Of a stretch of DNA of 64,000 nucleotides, positions 27,518 to 39,189 are shown piece after piece. Within the stretch, counting starts at the first letter, position 1; each line of letters opens with the position of its first letter. The translations under genes were made by a program, and so were the position numbers. The notes under the pieces were generated by a model. That model was given only the letters and a program-made list of their open reading frames with translations, was not told the DNA's origin and made no database searches. Source of the stretch: Sindora glabra (lineage: Eukaryota; Streptophyta; Magnoliopsida; Fabales; Fabaceae); assembly GCA_020226215.1 (NCBI GenBank), contig CM035234.1:51773275-51837274 (forward strand), given 5' to 3'.

Positions 27518-27519
27518 CA
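26801..27519 (-). repeat. five 145-bp tandem repeats
   Basis: The phrase TATCACAGATCATATAAATT (with variants) recurs at 26811, 26956, 27101, 27246 and 27390, giving periods of 145, 145, 145 and 144 bp. Each unit ends with TACTAACCAGT or a close variant on the plus strand, i.e. GGTTAGTA on the minus strand. The last unit meets the leader exon at 27518. Copies differ only at scattered sites. Confidence 0.9.
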
Positions 27520-27700
27520 AGGAAGAGTTGAAAGAAGATAAGATTTACTCCAAAGAAGAAAATGCTTCCGAATGAAATGTACAAAAGTAAGAACAGATGA
27601 TGATTTATGAATGAAAGAAAGAGGAACTACGGACAATAGCTGCGAAGTTTACGAAGAAGGAAGAAGGAAGGGAAGAAGAGCGGCTGCGAGGGTTGGAGTA
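27518..27700 (-). other. inferred non-coding leader exon
   Basis: About 180 nt on the minus strand, C/T-rich, containing no ATG, between a TATA box and a TTG|GTTAGTA donor. Absence of ATG and the pyrimidine-rich composition fit a 5' UTR exon of the transposase transcript. Confidence 0.5.
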
Positions 27701-27725
27701 GGGAGGGGGGTGAGGCCAGGTGAGG

Positions 27726-27732
27726 TTTTATA
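27726..27732 (-). promoter_or_regulatory. TATA box of the MULE promoter
   Basis: TATAAAA on the minus strand in the context CCTATAAAACC, at the inner edge of the right TIR and about 30 bp upstream of the C/T-rich leader. Promoters inside MULE termini are known for MuDR. Confidence 0.55.
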
Positions 27733-28032
27733 GGGGGGAGGAGACGCCATTTCATAAGGCGCCTTCGGGTTTGAAATTTAAAAATGGCGCCTAGAGGGGG
27801 CCTTTTGAAATGGCGCCCCCAAGGGGAGGGCGCCACTTTGAATGGCGCCTCCAAGGCTGGGGGCGCCACTTCAAATGGCGCTCTCCCCTTGAGGGCGCCA
27901 CTCTAAATGGCCCCTCCAAGCTTTCATGGATGCCATTTTGAATGGCGCCTTGCGTATTCTGGTAAATAGTTTTCGAAGCACGGTAAAACGGAAAAATGTT
28001 TATAAAATAACGGTAATTCGGTATTTTTGCCC
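27733..28032 (-). repeat. right terminal inverted repeat with GGCGCC palindromes
   Basis: The outer part (27957-28032) matches the reverse complement of 18058-18145. The inner 200 bp are GC-rich and contain at least four palindromic modules in which GGCGCCA and TGGCGCC arms flank an AT-rich centre, for example at 27829-27849. An open frame across it is an artefact. Confidence 0.8.
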
Positions 28033-28436
28033 CAAACAGCTTTAGTTACTTCATTTGCTAATTAACTGAAAATCAATACAAAACCAAATCTAGAAAATTT
28101 TGGGGAGGACCACATTTACCATTCCTTCAATCCAAATAAAAAAAAAAGCTTATTTTCTTATATGCCTATAATTAGACCAAAATTTTATCATTTCTTGTAG
28201 TATCAATTTTGGAAAAAAAGAACCACAGAAAATGACACTTAACCACTGACATGTTTTATTTAGGACCGATGTATTAAATTTAAAAATAATCAAATTAAAA
28301 ACATGTTAACAATAAGAGTCACCCAATTCATCTTTGAAGAAGTTGGTCTAACATCAAATTAGGCAGAAAAATTATTTAGGACCTGTTGACTTTTGCAGGT
28401 CAACAGGTTACATCTTTCTCGGTTATTATTCGAAGA

Positions 28437-28479
<43 letters not shown>

Positions 28480-29084
28480 AATAATAATAAATAAATTATA
28501 ATATTATTTTAATATTTAATAATTTATTATTATTGATTATGTATATATTTTAATAAATAAGAAATTAACAACTATGTTATATACATTAAAATAGAATTCA
28601 AAATTAAGTTTCAAATATAAATTAAGCATTATAATTAAATATAAAATAATATAAAAAAATTTAAAATTTAATTCAATAATATAAAAGGTTTAAATTTTAA
28701 TTTTGAATTTCATTTTCAATAATTATAGTATTTTTAAAAAATTAATTCTTAATTCTAATTTAATATTCATTCAATTATGATATGGAATAATTTATTTTTT
28801 TAATAATGATATCAAAATATTCAAAATACCCTGTTTATAAGAACATAATAAGCATTAAGAAATCATCAGTCTCAATATGCTAACATCGTAAAAATTTTTC
28901 CTTACTTAAAGCGTTGTGTAATGTTTCTTTCTGATGTTATTTTATTCAGCTCAACCATTGTAGACCATAGTAATAAGTTAAAATTAATTTTAGAAAAATC
29001 GAGTAACAATGATCATAAAGAATCAAATAATTTTATTTTATATCCTTAGAAAGTATATTTTATATCAATTTGAAGTATATGAAT
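28033..29084. other. AT-rich intergenic sequence with hairpin and (ATT)n
   Basis: No gene seen. Holds a perfect 10-bp inverted repeat, ACCTGTTGAC (28381-28390) and GTCAACAGGT (28399-28408), with an 8-base loop, and an (ATT)n/(AAT)n microsatellite at about 28438-28490. Confidence 0.6.
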
Positions 29085-29520
29085 GAATATTAAACCATTT
29101 TAGATTGTCACTTTTTAAATTGAAAAATTCACTATATAAAAGGATATTCGATAGGGTAAGTTTAATTATAAATTTGATGAATATTAATTGATCCTTACCT
29201 CACGAAAATGTAAAATATATAATTTTTTACCTATTTAAATTGTAAATTAATTTTACACTATTATATATTTATATATTGTCATGTAAAAAAACTGTTATGA
29301 ACGAATATTAAACCATTTTAGATTGTCACTTTTTAAATTGAAAAATTCACTATATAAAAGGATATTCGATAGGGTAAGTTTAATTATAAATTTGATGAAT
29401 ATTAATTGACCCTTACCTCACGAAAATATAAAATATATATTTTTTTAACTATTTAAATTGTAAATTAATTTAACACTATTATATATTTATATATTGTCAT
29501 ATAAAAAAATGTTAAAATAT
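29085..29520. repeat. 218-bp tandem duplication
   Basis: Two adjacent, nearly identical copies starting GAATATTAAACCATTTTAGA at 29085 and 29303. The few differences imply a recent duplication compared with other repeats here. Confidence 0.9.
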
Positions 29521-29747
29521 TTTTAGAATTATTAGTAAAAGTTAATAATAATAATTATTATTTTAATAACATATCATCTTTATACTTATTAATAATATAA
29601 AAAACTTACACAGATGAAATTTAAACCCTTTAACTTAACATCCAGAACTTGTGCAAATACTATTTTTTAACCTAACAATTATGCAACTAAAATTAGTTAT
29701 ACTACATGTAAAGTCAATCTTTTAACATTATGATCCAGATGCAGTGA

Positions 29748-29850
29748 GATTATTATTATTATTATTATTATTATTATTGGCAAGATTGTGTAGATTTACT
29801 TTTATTATTATTATTATTATTGGCAAGATTGTGTAGATTTACTTTTATTA
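29748..29850. repeat. (ATT)n plus duplicated 27-bp unit
   Basis: An (ATT)n run followed by GGCAAGATTGTGTAGATTTA occurs twice in succession, at 29779 and 29822. Confidence 0.85.
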
Positions 29851-29989
29851 TGAATATGTATTATGCTTTTCCCTTATGGGTAAGGGGCGTGCGATTTGTG
29901 TGAGAGTATATAAGGGAAATAATTAATAAGGTTCTAAGGTCAGAGCTCTTTTGCCAGTTTAACCAAAAAGAGGGCAAACGGATATATTT

Positions 29990-30990
29990 TCATTTTTTTT
30001 TAATAATAAAAAGGGGCTTAAGTCAGAAAAAGAAAATAAAAAAGAAATAACTACTTGAGCGGTAGAAATTCCAATAACGTTACAATGAATTAACATCTTA
30101 AGCTCCATCGATGGGATGTTCAGAATCTTTAGTCCTAATTCGTGGATCTATCTAGAAAAAGTTAGCCAACTAGCACATTTATTATCTTTCCATAAGTGTG
30201 AATAATAAAAATCATCTGAATGCAAAAAAATAAAATGCTCACACTAGAAAAGAATGGCTCTGAAAATAAGATCCTTTTTAGCTTTACTGCATAGTAAATC
30301 AACCAACAACTTCAAATCTAACTCCAGAATAACCTTCCTATAACCCAAATGTCAAGCCAACTGCGGGCCATAAAATTCACACCACAATTGCTAAAGGAGC
30401 TGAGCAAACACCCAAGTTACCTAGTCAAAAACCTTGATGGTTTCCGATTATACCTCCATATCCTGCAAAACATGGGATATTTGGAGGCACCACCAATGTT
30501 AATTTTGACCCATTCAAAAGGAAGGTAATTCCAACCAACAAGAATTTGTTGTTAACTCCTCTGTTGCATGATGCCATTAGCTCTTGAAATTGCCGAAACC
30601 AGCTTAGTAGCTGAAAGGATTTCTTTCTCACAGTTAATAATAACCACTTGGGCATTCTTCGGTCTTTGAAAATCAGGACTAAAGATTTGCAAGTTCCTCC
30701 AATGCCACAAAAATCAAGTACCAATGCCCCACATCAGGTCCCATGGAACATTTGTCATACAACCCATGTTGGACTGCATATTTTGTTGAAACCGATTCTA
30801 ACAATGGAGACCCAAAAAAATAGAATTTTATTAGTAGCAATAATCTTATTTCACACCTCAACCGCACACTTATATCTTCAAAGGCATGAAATAAAATTTT
30901 CGGTTGCCTTCTTATTTTCAAAAACTATTCTAAAAATTATTTTTAAAAAAATTGTTTTCAAATTTAAAGAAAATAAAAAATAAAAGGTAT
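29990..30990 (-). pseudogene. LINE 3' end with RNase H-like domain, decayed
   Basis: The minus strand reads, across several frames, like the RNase H-like (RVT_3) tail of plant L1-type LINE ORF2. Visible pieces are FAGYGGII.NHQG (about 30440-30490), then similarity to an A(P/E)L...GL.LAW.LGY..VILE.DS block (30290-30400), and ASWLTFSR...ELGLKIL.IP near 30120-30180, equivalent to the family's CADWLA...LG...L..PP ending. Frames shift several times. A short run of nine A residues on the minus strand (about 29993-30001) would be the poly(A) tail. The element is 5' truncated. No target duplication was found. Confidence 0.6.
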
Positions 30991-30999
30991 TTAAATAGG

Positions 31000-32395
31000 T
31001 AAACAAAAAAAATATTTTATTTAATTATAAAACTGATATGCAAAACAAAAGAACAAGTGAAGAAAACATCAAAAACTTTTTTCATTTTTTCAATTTTTAA
31101 GTTATATGTTTGGAGCTATAATTTTTTTTTAAAAAAAAAATTGCTAAATAGGAACTTCTATTGTTTAAAAGCCAAAAAAAAAAAAGAAGTAAACAAACAC
31201 ATCCTAAATTCTAAGGGATTTGACTCTATTAACTAACACTTCCATTTATCTAGGAGTAAATTATTTTAGCAAAAGTAAAAACAAAAATGAATTAAATAAA
31301 CAATTAATTAATGACTTCTATTTAAGTCTTACGTGCAGATCCACCTATTTCTCTAGCATAGAAAAAAAATATCTTTTACAAAACATATATGCACAAAATT
31401 TTGGATAATATAAACTCACTTCCCTATATATTTAATATAATTGTATTTACATAACTTCTATTTTAAAAAATATATAAACTTCATTTTTTTTTTGGGGTAT
31501 GCAATCACATTCCTTTCATTTTGTAAATACATTCACCTGTCACGCTCTAGAAAAATAAGCAAGGTTAATCTATATTTCTTTTCTTTCCTTCTTTCGTAAT
31601 TCTTACTTTTGGTTGAATAGGCCAAACATTTAAGAATTAGTGCATTAAAGGTTTTTTTTTGCCCAACAAGGATCATTTTTAAAATTCAAACTCTTATTCA
31701 TTGATAAGTAAATTCCATCTAGGGCTAACATATTATCTACTAACCAATGCCTTATTGGTTTGTGTATATTTCTAAAAAAAAAAAAGACAAAAAGGCATAT
31801 TTGATCTCATAATTTTTGTTAAAATTTCAATTTTATTCTCTAAATTTTATTTTGAGCAAATTTACCTTCAAAATTTCCAAAAATGTGTATTGTTTCTTAG
31901 ATACTAACTACATTAATTTTTTTAATGGAAGTGCTTATATGACACCTTGCCATCCTACATGACACACATAAGTCATTTTCATATTCTTAGGACAAAAAGC
32001 ACTTTGGTCCCCCTAACTTACATTGAAGTTTCAATCTTATCTTTTAGGTTTTATTTGAAGTAAATTTATCTTCTAACTTTCAAAATGCAATAGCTATCAT
32101 CATAATATAAGGGCAAAATGTTATTGTAATGTGAAGCTTCCATTGTAATTGATCAATGCAAATAGTAAATAGATCAAGATAGGCAAAATGGCCTTCATTA
32201 TATTGGAAATAGTACATAACATAGGTTCCATGAAAGTAGATCATTACACATTAGGTTCAATTCTAAATTATATATCAAAAGTTAGAACTTTTAAAAGTCA
32301 TATACCCAATAGTAATTCTAAAAGATTAGATCACATCATACTAAGGTTCTATATTTACATTGAAAGTTAGAAGATAAATTTATTTTAAATAAAAT
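31000..32395. other. AT-rich intergenic sequence, no gene
   Basis: Poly-A/T tracts and chance open frames only (31220-31408, 32188-32370). No domain or repeat boundary was identified. Confidence 0.5.
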
Positions 32396-33544
32396 TGTCA
32401 TGACCCATTAGGATCTCAATCAACAAAGGTAGTTACCATTGATAACTATCCAAAAGCGTTACTAATGCATAATGACATGCTCAACTCAACATATTGTCAT
32501 ACAGAATGAGAAAAAGACTTTAAGGTTTAGTTCGAACTAAAAATCATACAAGTAATATAAATAACTAGTCCAACTATGTCATTACTTCTTATTATGCTGT
32601 AAGAACCTTGACACAATCCACCTTTAACCATTGTAAGTAATCAATGGATACAAAGGGGAAAACATTTCCCCAAAGAGAAAGAAAAGGATGAGTTTACATT
32701 AAAATTTAGTGAGTAATCATTTTAGATGAATCATAATTCAAGTTCATAATTTCTAGTAAATTTACTTTTAAAATCTTAAAGAAAACTAATTTACACTTTG
32801 TCTATAGGAGAAAGGGAGGCATTCATGCCTCTATTGAGTAAAGAGTTACTTGCTTAGGGTGAACTCAACATGACCTTTCAATCTCTCTATGGTGCCACAG
32901 ACATATACACATATGCTTCAAAGTAAAATTTCCACAATTAGATATTGACATAAAGGTATCAATAAAAAGGCCATCAATTATATACATAATTTCAATACCA
33001 ACCATTGAGAGAATTAAGCAATCAATGAAATCTCAAGCATAAACAAGAAATAAATCTCCTTATGACTTATTTCATTCTTATATTTTACAAACTCATTCTT
33101 ATCTCTTTAGCTTAACCAAGATCTAAAGCATAATGTCACAATCATTATTACAGAATCGCAATTCTACGTTAGTTGATTAACATGACCTATTCTTAGAGCA
33201 TGTGATCGACATAGGAAGTCATTATGGGTGACAAACTAGCAGCTTTTCCTAATATATATCTAATGCCATATTTTATATGTAAGTATACTATGCTTTCAAA
33301 TAGTGGGTGATTTTCAAGATTTAAATATATTGATAAATCATTGTGCAAGATTATTCGAACTATCCCAACATTTATCTTAGCACCAAAGTTCTTAAACAGA
33401 CCTATTTTCATCCTATCCAACAACAACTGGACACTTAAAAAAGGAGGACTCCTTGAAAAAAATAACAAAGAAAGAAAAAGAGTAAGTCTCCTCAAGAAAT
33501 CAATGTGTAAGTGTTTAGGAATTTGTAAATAACAATATCCAAAC
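32396..33544 (-). mobile_element. partial LTR, minus orientation, related to 51.6 kb
   Basis: On the minus strand it ends ATGGGTCATGACA, a gypsy-type LTR end, at 32396. Its upstream part (33193-33495) matches 51640-51930 read on the plus strand: both contain a GTTCAAGAACTTTGG-like phrase and an ATAATCTTRCA-like phrase. Where the open frames are compared, both give LFKNFG and IILHN, but the similarity looks like shared repeat sequence, not a conserved gene. The 5' edge is not fixed. Confidence 0.45.
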
Positions 33545-34615
33545 TATAATATCCCAAGTTAATAATTAAAGTTCTATACATTTCAATGCTCATGAATATT
33601 TATTTTATTTATTTGGTTAGTATTTAATTTTTTTTAAAAGTTTTAAAATATTAAAATAATACCGATGATAATATTTGAATTACATTTATTTTTATTTACC
33701 CATTATTAATTCAAGGCCTGTTTAAATGTTTTTTATAAAGATTTTCTCACAAGTTGGAAATAGTTTTAGTAATTATAGTACAAAGATTTATGAAATTAAT
33801 TGTTTATGTTTGATAAATTATTTTAGAGTTATGAATGTTTAAAATAATTATTTTTTAATTTTTTAAATTATCAAGTTATTACATATACATTTATATTTTA
33901 AAGAAGATTGGAAATAATGGAGTTGAGCTATTTATTTTTAGGAATTTTAAATAAGAGTAATATAAAATATAAAAATCTAATAGCTAAGATTGATTTGAAC
34001 CATTTAAAAGGGTGAGATCAAAAAATGATTAGGATTATGCTGCCCTGAGAAGTACCGAATTGCATCACTTGGCTTCTTTTTATTTTATTTTCTCTCTCTC
34101 CTTTTATTTTATTATTTTCTAGTTACTTTCTCTTTTTCTTCTCTAATTTTTCTTTTAATATGTCAGTACCCCACATTATTTTTATGGACTTCTCTCTTTC
34201 CTTATTCTCTTCTTCAAACCTCTCTATCATTTTCTTTTTATTTTCAATTTCCAACAATTCTTTTCCCTCCTTTTCCTCCTTTTCTTTTTTCGGCATTAGC
34301 ACTGTCACCACAAGGTGGCCTTCTCTTGCATGCTGCTTTATTCAAGCAGTAATTACTGGTAGTGCGATAAAAGCCAGTCAGCAACTTGGAAGCATGGATT
34401 TTCCTTGCTTTTGCTCTGGCGTATTTTTTGCCACTGTTATCCGGCGAGGATGTCTTTCATCTCGTAATGGCTAGTTATAGAGTTAGGGCTATCAGAAATA
34501 TGACTAGCAAGAGATGAAATAGAGCCATTTGGCCCTTATTATTTGCAACTAATTCAATAAGTTTTCACCGTTGACAAGCTCCAGTTAGGCACTTTGGAGG
34601 TAAGTGAACCTATTC
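33545..34615 (+). mobile_element. partial LTR, plus orientation, same family as 36394-46286
   Basis: Begins TATAATATCCC and shares blocks with the LTR at 36394-46286 read on the minus strand, for example TATTAAAATAATACCGATGA (33650) against TATTAAAATAATATTGATGA, and both reach a GAGATCA block and a C/T-rich leader. Similarity fades after a GGAGGTAAGTG donor-like site near 34600. The 3' part is missing or replaced. The Lys/Glu-rich minus-strand frame at 34123-34311 is the complement of the pyrimidine-rich leader, not a gene. Confidence 0.5.
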
Positions 34616-34989
34616 ATATAATAAAATTTTAATATTTATGATGATTTGAGCTGAATCCAAGAAAAACCCATTTTGCATATTTTAAGAAGAATTATAATGT
34701 CTTTAAAAAATAATAAGATTTTTATGCTACATACGATTATAATCATTTTCTATCATCAACTTTACCGACGTTGGATGTTTAGAGCTAGCTTAAAAAAATC
34801 CATTTATGTATGTGATTTATATGATGATATATACAAAAAAAATAATCTTTTATATTGGAAAATACTAAAATATGATAATTAAAACATATATGAAGCATTT
34901 TATTTTTACTATTTTAAAGGATTCATATATGATTTAAGAAAACCCACTTTTATGTTTACTTGAAATAGGTGATGATTAAGGATGCAAAT

Positions 34990-35245
34990 GAGTTGAGTCA
35001 AGCCAAACATTGACATGCTCGAGCTCGAGCTCGAGCTCAACAATAATAAAGCAGCTCGAGCTAGTAGAACCTGAGAAATTTGAGCTTAACTTAAACACAA
35101 GATGAGCTCGAGCTTAAGTGATCCTTAAATTTCTTATTCTAAATTCTAATCAAGCCTAACAATTTGAGCTCAAGCTTAAATTGTACTTGAACTTAAACGA
35201 GCTCAAACAAGTCTAAAACGAGCTTAAGTGAGCTTATGAAAATTT
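34990..35245. repeat. GAGCTC-rich repeat, possible hAT-type MITE remnant
   Basis: GCTCGAGCTCGAGCTCGAGC at 35019-35038, then many GAGCTC, GAGCTTAA and AAGCTTAA units to 35240. Such GAGCTCGA-rich blocks are common in small non-autonomous hAT elements of dicots. No terminal repeats were set. Confidence 0.45.
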
Positions 35246-36388
35246 AAATTTTTTCCCCTTTATTTTTTTTTATTTGCAAACACTACCTACTTTAACATTA
35301 GCCTAATGACTACTATAAGGAGGCTAAAAATGAGTATTTTAAAAAAACTAAATTAAATTTAATTGAAGAAAATTAGCCTAATGATAATTCACACATGAAT
35401 AATTCAAAAAGCAACCTAATGTAGCAATCAGAAAAGATAATATGGTAATAAAAAAGGAAGATATTGGCTAAGTAAAAAGCAAGACAACATACCTTGCACA
35501 TGGGATTATTTTACCTTCAGGTAACTTTAGTTAGACCACATGCTATCATATAAGTAATTCTGTGTTAGTACTGCAAATATACTTTACTGCAGCCTTATAT
35601 TCCTATAACTTTCCTCTTTACAACATACTATAATACACAAATTGATTATTAGAATTTGACTTAGTTACATTTTAACCAACTAAGTCAAAGTACAAAAATA
35701 AAGAATCAAAAAGATTTTATGATAAATTAAAACATTTCATTTCTATCTTACAATTAAAAATGCTTACCAACACTTTGGAAAGAAGTAGTGTTGAGTGTTG
35801 TACCTATATATGGGTTCGAATCACATGAGAAGATTTACAAGGTCTGTAGATGTATAAGACAATCAGTAAACCTTTTTAACTCAAAATTGGAAACTAGAAT
35901 AGAAGTACTAAAGGACCTAAATGAAATAGCTACTAATATTTATTATTTAAGTCAGAATTGTGATTTCAAAGTTATGATTACTATGCCATTTCCAAATTTT
36001 ATAGTTAACAAAGTTATATCTTTCAACCTTGACAGGCCAAAGTCTCTAACCTAAAAGAAAAACAAGATTCGTCTTTCAAGTGGCATACCTTTAATCTGCT
36101 TGGGACTAATGAAAGCACTTATTAAAAAATATTATTTAACAATCCAATTTCTATCAACAAGAAGGTTAGAAAACCTTAGGTCCCTGTACACTATTAGGGA
36201 ATCTCTGCAATGTAAATAATTCATGCCTCTGGGTCACCACAAATAATGTGACTTATGCATAGGAAAACACTCAACATAGTTGCCAAAGGTTTAGTAATCA
36301 ATTAGTTTACTCTAGATAGAAGTCAAATAAAAATATTTTATCTGAAATTACGTCTTAAAACTTCAACTGCAACATAGTAAGCACTACT
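35246..36388. other. AT-rich intergenic sequence, no gene
   Basis: One open frame (35788-36054, plus, 88 residues) has no recognisable motif. Nothing else was seen on either strand. Confidence 0.45.
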
Positions 36389-39189
36389 AACAATGTCGTG
36401 AACCAATTTTGAATCGTGATTGGCGTGGATTTTGTTTTCGATTTCCACAAGCTTTAATAAAATTTCACTATCTAAAAGGAGTTTCCAAAATTCCAAAGGA
36501 ACCTAAATTTCACCTTTAAATGTTTTGCAAAAAAACATAGCCCTATTTTTAGACATTTCCTGAAGGTTACATGACCTATAATACAAAACTTGTAAATTTC
36601 CAAATACAACAACATTAAATAACAACATAATACTACACAAATTTATATACGATAGCGGTTCGACACATCACAAGAAACTACAAATTTCTATATTAATGTC
36701 AATCCTAATTTTTATAACAATCCAACTATCAAATCTTTCAACTAGGCAGTCTTGAGTCTCTATAGATATAATAAAGCTCATAAGCACTTATCTTAACTTG
36801 AAAACATTGAAAGTAAATAGAGTAAGTTATGTGAAGTCAATGAGCATATATCAACTACTATCTTGCAAAAGATTATTTTATAAATAATAATCATGGGTTT
36901 ATCATATCATAAATTAGAAATTAATAACAAACTCATTTCCTAACATTCTGAAACCTATAAAACTAAATCTTGGAATGAGAGCTCTCCTACATAAGACTCA
37001 TGAAAGGTATAACTATCTGATAATACATAACATCATTTTCATAACACGCACTACCCATTTTGGATAGACAATGCAATCATGGGTAGCCCTTAAGGTCGAG
37101 ATACAAATAAGTCATCACTATCACATTATATATTTACATCCATGTCAAACAATGACATCCAATAACAAGCAAAGTTTTAATATCATATCTAATCACACAT
37201 TTAGTCATAGTAATTATATACATAACCACCTTTTGATTTCAAAATCAAGTCTATACTCTTCTTAATTATTCATTAGGAATTTTTCATTTAGCTTTTGAAT
37301 CAATCTTATGTCCTTCATAACTATTAATCAGGAATTTCCTATTCGACTTTCAAAGTATCATTCCAATACAATTCACAGTTTCCAATATTACAGCTCTTAA
37401 CATAGTTCATGATTTTTAACGTCATCCATGGTAGAATACATAGATAGTATATACATGAGAGCTTAACTCTCAAATCACATTCCACACTATAATTCCTAGC
37501 ATACAAGTGACACATAATTCAACCATAAATATCCGGCAATTATGAATAACATTATCATGCTTTCGTTGTGTACTCTGATCAACTAGTAATCACTTAATAG
37601 CTGAGTTTATATATAAATATAGACATGAGCGTGAATATGAAATATGTACTATCAATAAGAAGAATATAATTCACCATGTGTAAATCACTTTAATTAAGAT
37701 AAAATCAGTGGTAAAATATATATTCACATGTGGCGTCCATTCACTTCCAAGATCTTCAAGTATCCTGCTTCTATTTTTTCATTTCTTCCTATGTCACAAA
37801 TTATAAGATTAACTTATAAATACATCAGATTTACTCATTTCCTTCACAAATTATTATTCTTGTCTTTAGGATCTAATCAGAATATTTTAATCTTCTCCAA
37901 ATCAAATTTTAAATATCACCAATTGTATAAATACTAAAACTTTATATCACCATTTTTTATATTCTATCATATCCACTGGTAGTGTTAAAATATGTCGTTT
38001 TATGAAAATTTTCAAATGAAGTTCACATAAGTAGAATTATTAGTACTTGATAACCTTGTAAAACTTCAACTACATCACTTTAACTAACCACATTCTTATT
38101 TACAAATACCTTTAGCTTTGATTTAAGATAATCAAAAGTACTATTTTACATAATTAAAGCTTCCTTGAATCATTATTAGTTCATTCAACATGTTAAGACA
38201 TGATATATGCTCCAATCATATTCCTCCATCAATTTACAACACGAAAATTATATTTTTGCAAGCATCATCAAGAATATCTTAAAATAGTAGAATAAAATAT
38301 TCTATTCATATTTTGAACATTCTATTTTAGTATTTTATGTCATGAAAACTCTATTTTTCATATACATCATCTTGTATAACAAACACACAGACGAGTATTC
38401 TAGATTCTACATGAGTTTATCGAGATAATAAAAATGTAATGCTCCATATATACTTGATCATCTTATTTATTATTTATATATATATTTACATTTTACCATA
38501 TAAAAATTATATTTTCTTATGCATAATTTTCTGTAACACACACATAATAGGTTTCTTTGAGTGAGTTAGAACATCATCAAAACAAGAACTTCGCATAACA
38601 ATTTCTCATCTTCATCAAGAAACATAGCCAGCATCAAAGAATAAATGGGCTCACTGAAAAAAGATTGAGCTTTCCAATATGCTCCTATGCAAGATCACAT
38701 AGCTCTAGCCTACCTTGCAGCTCCTCCAAGCTAGCAACAATTTGTAGCTTCCAAAAAGTAACCAAACATACAGTTGGTTAAGAAAGAGCTTCAAAGCTCA
38801 ACAGGAATCAGTGTCTGGTTGTGGTGCAAAATGGTACCCTACTGGAGCCGAGGAAAAGAGATGCAGGAAAGAGAAAGAGAAGACAAGGGAGAAAAAGAAA
38901 GATGGCTAGAGATGGAGAAAGCACAATAACGTGCGACTGTACCAGCTGTTGAGGGAGATAGTGACAAAATTGTCTTGGAACAGCAATTTTGTGCTCTAAC
39001 AAAAAGAGAGAACAACAACCAAAAAGGAAAAAAGAATGAAAGAGGGAAAGGAATGTCAGTGTGTGTCTTATGTGGTGAGAAAGGAAAAAACCAGAAATAA
39101 AACGCAGGAGGAGATTAACTTTCCTTTTATAAAATTGGTTGCTGACTTCTAAAAATGAGAGGCAGAAAATCAAGAAATAAAGTGAGAGA

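Larger units (their letters stand above)
18058..28032 (-). mobile_element. autonomous-type MULE (MuDR transposase plus PMD gene), inactivated
   Basis: A ~10-kb Mutator-like element. The left end GGCAAAAGTACCG matches the reverse complement of the right end, GGCAAAAATACCG, and similarity continues through a TTCGGTTTATCATTCC / TTCCGTTTTACCGTGC stretch into GGCGCC-rich arrays. All genes point left: promoter and leader exon inside the right TIR (27518-27732), leader intron (24468-27517), MuDR transposase (21684-24467), PMD gene (18850-21393). The coding part is clearly GC-richer than the flanks. I could not find a convincing 8-11-bp target duplication, so the exact outer edges are uncertain by some bases. 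Confidence 0.85.

Noticed and set aside
26801..27519. Regularly spaced repeats resembling a CRISPR array.
   Set aside because: The whole 145-bp unit repeats, with no unique spacers, and the context is a plant transposon intron.
18040..28045. Target-site duplication for the MULE, including a shared CAGCT near 17070 and 28037.
   Set aside because: No 8-11-bp match directly abuts the proposed ends. The CAGCT match is short and offset.
34123..34311. Lys/Glu-rich coiled-coil-like minus-strand frame.
   Set aside because: It is the complement of the pyrimidine-rich leader of a partial LTR. No homologous extension was found on either side.
38808..39173. 121-residue hydrophobic minus-strand frame with possible membrane segments.
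   Set aside because: It coincides with the C/T-rich leader after the TATA box of the solo LTR, which yields Leu/Phe/Ser-rich translations by composition.
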